Of a stretch of 64,000 nucleotides of DNA, positions 59,709 to 64,000 are shown one piece after another (the stretch's first letter is position 1; every line of letters begins with the position of its first letter). The stretch comes from Hyphomicrobiales bacterium (GTDB lineage Bacteria > Pseudomonadota > Alphaproteobacteria > Rhizobiales > Beijerinckiaceae), in assembly GCA_947455455.1 (NCBI GenBank), contig CANGOE010000003.1:1-64000 (forward strand), read 5' to 3'. The position numbers were made by a program, and so were the translations under genes. Under the pieces are notes generated by a model that was not told the origin of the DNA, did no database searches, and saw nothing but the letters and a program-made list of their open reading frames with translations.

Positions 59709-61457
59709 ATGAAACCATTTGATGCCAAACGGGTCTGTCTGGCTTTGTCCCTCAGCCTTTATTGTTTCTCTCTCCCGCTGGCCGCACAGGCCCAGACTGT
59801 CGCACCAATCATTGCCGATCAATATCGCCAGCAACCTTTTATTGCCGCGCATGGCATGGTGGTCAGCCAAGAGGCGCAAGCCAGCCGGATCGGTGTTGAT
59901 ATCCTCAAAAAGGGCGGCAATGCCGTGGATGCCGCCGTTGCTGTGGGCTTTGCATTGGCGGTGACCCTGCCACGGGCCGGCAATATCGGCGGTGGCGGTT
60001 TCATGCTGGTGCATCTGGCCAAGGACAAGCAAACCCATGCCGTCGATTACCGCGAAACCGCACCAGCCAGTGCCAGCCGCGATATGTTTCTGGATGCGCA
60101 GGGCAATGCCGACACCAAAAAGTCACGTGACAGCGGATTGGCCGTTGGTGTCCCCGGCACGGTGGCGGGATTGGAACTGGCCTTCAAGACCTATGGCTCG
60201 GGCAAAGTATCCTGGCAGGATGTGCTGGCACCCGCCATTGCATTGGCCAGGCAGGGCATAATGGTCGAGGAAGATCTGGCTGACAGCCTGCCGCAGGCCC
60301 AAAAACGGCTGGCACAATATCCTTCCACGGCCAAAATCTTCCTCAAACCCGATCTGGCACCGCTTTCACAAGGCGACAGACTGGTGCAATCCGATCTGGC
60401 ACGGACATTGGAACTGATTGCCACCCAAGGCGCGGATGGTTTTTACCGTGGCGAGGTGGCCCGTATGATTGCGGCGGCAGTGACCTCTGCCGGTGGCGGC
60501 ATGACGGTGGCCGATCTGGCCACCTATCAACCCATCATCCGCAAGCCCGTGACCGGGACCTATCAGGGTCTTCAGATTGCTTCGATGCCGCCGCCCTCGT
60601 CGGGCGGGGTGCATGTCATCGAAATTCTCAACATGCTGGAAGCCCTGCCGCGGCCGCAATCAGCGGTGCCGGATGCCGACCGGCTCCATCTGTTCGCCGA
60701 AGCCATGAAAATCGCCTATGCCGACCGCTCGGAATATCTCGGTGATCCCGATTTTGTCAGTGTTCCGGTGGCGGCGTTGACCTCGAAACGCTATGCGCAA
60801 GCGCGGATCAAGGAGATTGATCCCGCCAAAGCCAGACCCGCCCGCGAGATCAAACCGGGGCAATTGGCTCCTTATGAGAGCGACCAGACCACCCATTATT
60901 CGATCATGGACTCCGAGGGCAATGCTGTCGCCAATACCTATACGCTCAACTTCTCCTATGGGCTGGGCATGGTGGCCGAAGGCACCGGCGTGATGCTCAA
61001 TAACGAGTTGGATGATTTTGCCGCCAAAGCCGGCGTGCCCAATGCGTTCGGGCTTGTGGGCGGGGATGCCAATGCTCCGGCCCCGCGCAAACGCCCTTTA
61101 TCGTCGATGAGCCCGACCATTGTGATGGATCAGGGCAGGGTGGTGATGGTGACCGGCAGTCCGGGCGGTTCGCGCATCATTTCGACGGTGCTGAATGTCG
61201 TCACCAATATTGTCGATCATAAAATGGGTGTGATGGAAGCCGTTAGCGCTCCGCGGCTTCATCACCAATGGTTGCCGGATGAACTCCGCGTCGAACGCGG
61301 TCTGTCTCCCGACACAATCAAACTGCTGGAGGCCAGAGGCCACAAACTCGTCGTCGGTGCGGCATCCGGCTCGGCCCATACCATCCTCGTCACCTCGCGG
61401 GGATTGGAAGGCGCCGCCGATCAACGCCAGCGCGGAACTTTGGCGAGCGGATATTAA
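59709..61457 (+). CDS. ggt: Gamma-glutamyltransferase
   Basis: 582 residues, full length. A signal peptide (LALSLSLYCFSLPLAAQAQT) leads to the periplasmic Ntn-hydrolase. It cleaves gamma-glutamyl bonds of glutathione and related compounds. Visible motifs: GMVVSQEAQASRIGVDILKK, GGGGFMLVHL, DYRETAPASASRDMFLD (with the conserved Arg) and the autoprocessing site DQTTHYSIMDSEGNAVANT, where the second Thr of QTTH (near residue 395) becomes the nucleophile of the small subunit. SPGGSRIISTVLNVVTNIVD follows. It is divergent from the TAXI-TRAP operon, which might import products such as glutamate; this link is inferred. Confidence 0.93.
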   Translation: MKPFDAKRVCLALSLSLYCFSLPLAAQAQTVAPIIADQYRQQPFIAAHGMVVSQEAQASRIGVDILKKGGNAVDAAVAVGFALAVTLPRAGNIGGGGFMLVHLAKDKQTHAVDYRETAPASASRDMFLDAQGNADTKKSRDSGLAVGVPGTVAGLELAFKTYGSGKVSWQDVLAPAIALARQGIMVEEDLADSLPQAQKRLAQYPSTAKIFLKPDLAPLSQGDRLVQSDLARTLELIATQGADGFYRGEVARMIAAAVTSAGGGMTVADLATYQPIIRKPVTGTYQGLQIASMPPPSSGGVHVIEILNMLEALPRPQSAVPDADRLHLFAEAMKIAYADRSEYLGDPDFVSVPVAALTSKRYAQARIKEIDPAKARPAREIKPGQLAPYESDQTTHYSIMDSEGNAVANTYTLNFSYGLGMVAEGTGVMLNNELDDFAAKAGVPNAFGLVGGDANAPAPRKRPLSSMSPTIVMDQGRVVMVTGSPGGSRIISTVLNVVTNIVDHKMGVMEAVSAPRLHHQWLPDELRVERGLSPDTIKLLEARGHKLVVGAASGSAHTILVTSRGLEGAADQRQRGTLASGY

Positions 61458-61525
61458 GGGGATGGTATGATTGTGCAGATGTGTATTGCCTAGCGGTAAT
61501 CGAACAGGTTCAGGGCATCGTTCAA

Positions 61526-61711
61526 TCAGGAAATTCTGTTGATGCCCGATTCAATTTTGGGGCCTATCGCGGTGGCAAAATCAACAATTTGTGTCTTCAA
61601 AATGCTGACGATGGTAATCGTGCATGAAAGGCCAAATAAAATCATAAATGCGTTTTCAACGTAAGTCGCTCCGGCTTCATCAGAGCAGAAATCGGCCAAA
61701 ACCTTATTCAT
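61526..61711 (-). CDS. Flp/Fap-type type IVb pilin
   Basis: 61 residues. It has the short charged leader MNKVLADFCSDEAGATYVEN, with the family Gly-Ala-Thr-x-x-Glu at the start of the mature hydrophobic helix (AFMILFGLSCTITIVSILKT). The Glu five positions into the helix is the usual pilin Glu; the Flp motif E-Y is E-N here. The ATG at 61711 has GGAGG five bases upstream; the apparent GTG at 61723 is part of that ribosome site. No tad assembly genes lie nearby, so it is an orphan pilin. Confidence 0.75.
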   Translation of the reverse strand: MNKVLADFCSDEAGATYVENAFMILFGLSCTITIVSILKTQIVDFATAIGPKIESGINRIS

Positions 61712-62025
61712 CAACGCCTCCACAATGTTATTGATTGCTGATACGCAAGACAGAACAAAGGTGTAAATTTCAGGTTGCTTGCTCCGGAACCACCGTCAAA
61801 CATTCAAAACGAGCCTGATGAATGATTTGCAACTCATCACATTCCAAGGTTCTTTTTTGTTGCACATATGATCGCAAAAATCAAGATGATTTATAAATTG
61901 TTAAAATCAGTTGAATTATTTTAAAAGATGACAATATTAGTGTAAATAATAATATAAATAAAAAAATCAATAGAAATTATTGAAAAGCGTTCAAAATATA
62001 TGAAAATATAAATCTATATCATCTT
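61712..62025. other. AT-rich non-coding region
   Basis: 314 bases between the Flp pilin and the ABC ATPase genes. The right part, about 61850-62020, is strongly AT-rich with long A/T runs, in contrast to the otherwise GC-rich window. It holds the presumed promoter of the pilin, and no ORF or RNA gene is recognised. It may be a curved or nucleoid-protein-binding (H-NS-like) region, or a foreign remnant. Confidence 0.6.
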
Positions 62026-63663
62026 TCAAGTCTGTTTGCTCTGCTGGGATGAAAAATCATGTCCCGGAGCGGCGTCAAACAGGGCTTTGGTATAGGCATG
62101 TTGCGGATTGGCGAACAGGGTGCGGGTCGGGCCTTCCTCCACCACCTTGCCTTTCTGCATCACCATAATGCGGTCGCAAATCTGGGCGGCCACGCGCAGA
62201 TCATGGGTGATGAACAGCAATGCCAGATCGAAGCGTTTGCGCACATCGTCCAGCAAAGCCAGCACCTGTGCCTGCACCGATACGTCCAAGGCAGAGACAG
62301 CCTCATCGGCAATCAGCACATGCGGTTGCATGGCGAGGGCGCGGGCGATGGAGATGCGCTGGCGTTGTCCGCCGGAAAACTGGTGGGGAAAGCGTGACAA
62401 TGCGTCGGGCGACAGACCGACCAGCCCCATCAGATCGCGGGCCCGCAAAATGGCCTCGTGTTCGGAAAGGCCGAAATTCATCGGGCCTTCGATGATCGAT
62501 TGCCCAACGGTGCGGCGGGGATTGAGCGAGCGGAACGGGTCCTGGAAAATCACCTGCACATGGCGGCGATGGGGCCGGAGCATCTTTTCCGGCAGATGGG
62601 CAATATCCAGACCGTCGAGCAGAATTTGCCCTTCGCTCGGATCGATCAGCCGAGCAATGCACCGCGCAACGGTGGATTTGCCCGATCCCGATTCACCCAC
62701 AACCCCGAGGGTTTCACCGCGCCGGAGAGAAAAATTGACCGCATCGGCCGCTTTGACGATGCGTTGCTTGTCCAGAAAACCGCCGGTTCCCTGATAGGTT
62801 TTGCCCAGATTGACGGTTTGCAATGCGACAGGACCACTGACCGGTTCGCGGTGCGGAGGCACCAGACTGGGGACCGAGGCAATCAGCATTTGCGTGTAGG
62901 GCATTTTGGGTGCGAGCAGAACCTCGTCGCGGGTGCCGCTTTCCACCAGATTGCCGTGTTGCATCACCACGACGCGGTCGGCAATATCGGCGACCACGCC
63001 GAAATCATGGGTGATAAACAACACACCGGTGCCCCGCCGTTCCTGCATCTCTTTGATCAGTTTCAGGATTTGCGCCTGGGTTGTCACATCCAGTGCGGTG
63101 GTCGGCTCGTCGGCAATCAGCAATGCGGGATCAAGGATCAGGGCTTGCGCGATCATGATGCGCTGGCGTTGTCCGCCAGAGAGTTGATGCGGATAGCAAT
63201 CGATCATCCGCTCGACATCGGGCAGATGCACCGCCCGCATCATCTCCAAGACCCGTTCGCGTTGCTCTGACGACGAGAGATCGGTGTGGATGGCCAGCAT
63301 TTCGGCGATCTGGTCTCCGACCGTCAGCACCGGATTGAGTGCGGTCATCGGCTCCTGAAAAATCATCGCCATGCGGGTGCCGCGCAGTTCGCGCAAGCGA
63401 TCGGGGCTGGCCTGCAACACATCCTCGCCTTGCAAGGCGATGGTGCCGCGTTCGGCGACAAGCTGTCCCTTGGGTAACAGGCCCATAATGGCCTGCGCGG
63501 TCACGGATTTGCCCGAACCCGATTCACCGACCACACAGACAATTTCGCCGGGCTGGATGGTCAAGGACAGGTCGATCACCGCATGGGTGCGGTCTCCGGT
63601 GCCGGGCAGGGCCACCGACAGATGGCGAATATCGAGGACAGGATGCGTGCTTGCTTCGGTCAT
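62026..63663 (-). CDS. Oligopeptide/dipeptide-type ABC transporter, fused double ATPase (DppD-DppF, YejF-like)
   Basis: 545 residues with two ABC domains. The first has Walker A VVGESGSGKSVTAQAIMG, signature LSGGQRQRIMIAQALI and Walker B LIADEPTTALDVT. The second has VVGESGSGKSTVARCIAR, FSGGQRQRISIARALA and LIADEAVSALDVS (Ala instead of Pro after Glu, usual in this family). The linker SLVPPHREPVSGPVALQTVN is typical. It powers a Dpp/Opp/Yej-type importer of peptides or nickel/opines. The ATG at 63663 is 4 bases after the permease stop; the C-terminal subunit genes would be off the right edge. Confidence 0.92.
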   Translation of the reverse strand: MTEASTHPVLDIRHLSVALPGTGDRTHAVIDLSLTIQPGEIVCVVGESGSGKSVTAQAIMGLLPKGQLVAERGTIALQGEDVLQASPDRLRELRGTRMAMIFQEPMTALNPVLTVGDQIAEMLAIHTDLSSSEQRERVLEMMRAVHLPDVERMIDCYPHQLSGGQRQRIMIAQALILDPALLIADEPTTALDVTTQAQILKLIKEMQERRGTGVLFITHDFGVVADIADRVVVMQHGNLVESGTRDEVLLAPKMPYTQMLIASVPSLVPPHREPVSGPVALQTVNLGKTYQGTGGFLDKQRIVKAADAVNFSLRRGETLGVVGESGSGKSTVARCIARLIDPSEGQILLDGLDIAHLPEKMLRPHRRHVQVIFQDPFRSLNPRRTVGQSIIEGPMNFGLSEHEAILRARDLMGLVGLSPDALSRFPHQFSGGQRQRISIARALAMQPHVLIADEAVSALDVSVQAQVLALLDDVRKRFDLALLFITHDLRVAAQICDRIMVMQKGKVVEEGPTRTLFANPQHAYTKALFDAAPGHDFSSQQSKQT

Positions 63664-63667
63664 GACA

Positions 63668-64000
63668 TCACATCCGTTTGGCGATTTTGGGGTCGAGCCG
63701 GTCACGCAGGCCGTCTCCCAGAACATTGACGGCCAGAATGGCCACCGCCAGAATGCAACCGGGGATCAGCACGATCCATGGGGCAATCGGAAACACAATG
63801 CGCCCTTCCGCCATCATATTGCCCCAAGAGGGGATTTCAGGCGGGGTCCCCGCACCCAGAAACGACAGCAGGGCTTCGGTCAGCATGGCGGAAGCGGCCA
63901 CATAGGTGGCCTGCACAATCAGTGGCGGCACACAATTGGGCAGAATATGCCGCCATAAGATCAGCGGCACGGGTGTTCCCACCGCAATGGCGGCTTCCAC
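63668..64000 (-). CDS. ABC transporter permease, DppC/OppC type, C-terminal part
   Basis: 110 residues are visible. The reading frame runs off the right edge of the window, so the N-terminus is missing. It shows the permease loop ILWRHILPNCVPPLIVQATY, the GAGTPPEIPSWGNMM segment, and the C-terminal LAVNVLGDGLRDRLDPK common to the DppC/OppC family. It is followed by the fused double ATPase gene in the same operon. Confidence 0.9.
   Translation of the reverse strand: MEAAIAVGTPVPLILWRHILPNCVPPLIVQATYVAASAMLTEALLSFLGAGTPPEIPSWGNMMAEGRIVFPIAPWIVLIPGCILAVAILAVNVLGDGLRDRLDPKIAKRM

Noticed and set aside
1..64000. tRNA, rRNA, IS element or prophage genes
   Set aside because: No cloverleaf-like tRNA, rRNA segment, transposase or phage protein was recognised on either strand by reading.

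Overview
The window is 64 kb of moderately high-GC, gene-dense bacterial DNA and looks like an alphaproteobacterial chromosome, probably Hyphomicrobiales-like. The evidence is the mix of families: IalB-type invasion protein, DUF6455, a lysine-rich MAKGQ-type small protein, TAXI-TRAP transport, CaiB/BaiF and xanthine-dehydrogenase-family enzymes, and FNR/FixK-type boxes. The genus cannot be named from the sequence. No rRNA, tRNA, CRISPR array, IS element or phage gene was recognised. The window cuts a gene at both ends.

Layout. 1-7.4 kb: the C-terminal 2300 residues of a giant YDG/MBG-repeat surface protein, translationally coupled to an IalB-like secreted protein. 7.5-8.5 kb: DUF6455 protein and an ArsC-fold protein without its catalytic cysteine. 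8.5-10.7 kb: modABC molybdate importer (minus strand). 11-16.9 kb: small basic protein, aldehyde dehydrogenase, Fsr-like exporter, membrane SDH-type serine protease, secreted Cys-rich protein, macro-domain protein. 17-25 kb: aroQ with a Gfo/Idh/MocA dehydrogenase, a P1B-type ATPase with an unusual membrane motif, and an RND efflux pair. 25-34 kb: voltage-gated-like K+ channel, SDR, YnfA, sthA, beta-CASP RNase, several small uncharacterised proteins and an EamA exporter. 34-37.5 kb: a Tat-exported two-subunit molybdenum hydroxylase followed by an array of mosaic palindromic repeats. 37.5-38.8 kb: DUF1993 and a PLD-family nuclease.

38.8-49.2 kb is the most distinctive part: a LysR regulator followed by ten co-directional, nearly contiguous genes (acyl-CoA dehydrogenase, amidase, CoA-transferase, crotonase-fold protein, NMT1/SsuA-type ABC importer of three genes, PuuE-like deacetylase, SDR, MaoC dehydratase). 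It reads as one catabolic operon for an imported amide or cyclic nitrogen compound processed as a CoA thioester. Several of its enzymes lack the canonical catalytic residues of their superfamilies: both glutamates of the crotonase, Tyr/Lys of the SDR, the C-terminal Glu of the acyl-CoA dehydrogenase, and Asp of MaoC. The chemistry is therefore not safely predicted from family names.

49-64 kb: a universal stress protein behind a perfect FNR-type box, a DUF4160-DUF2442 pair, a bifunctional salicylyl-CoA 5-hydroxylase-type flavoenzyme, a TPR-methyltransferase, a ketopantoate-reductase-like protein, a TAXI-TRAP transporter, gamma-glutamyltransferase, an orphan Flp pilin beside an AT-rich island, and the end of a dipeptide/oligopeptide-type ABC operon. 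Molybdate import (modABC) and the molybdenum hydroxylase may be functionally linked. Two putative FNR-type sites suggest oxygen-responsive control of DUF6455 and the stress protein.
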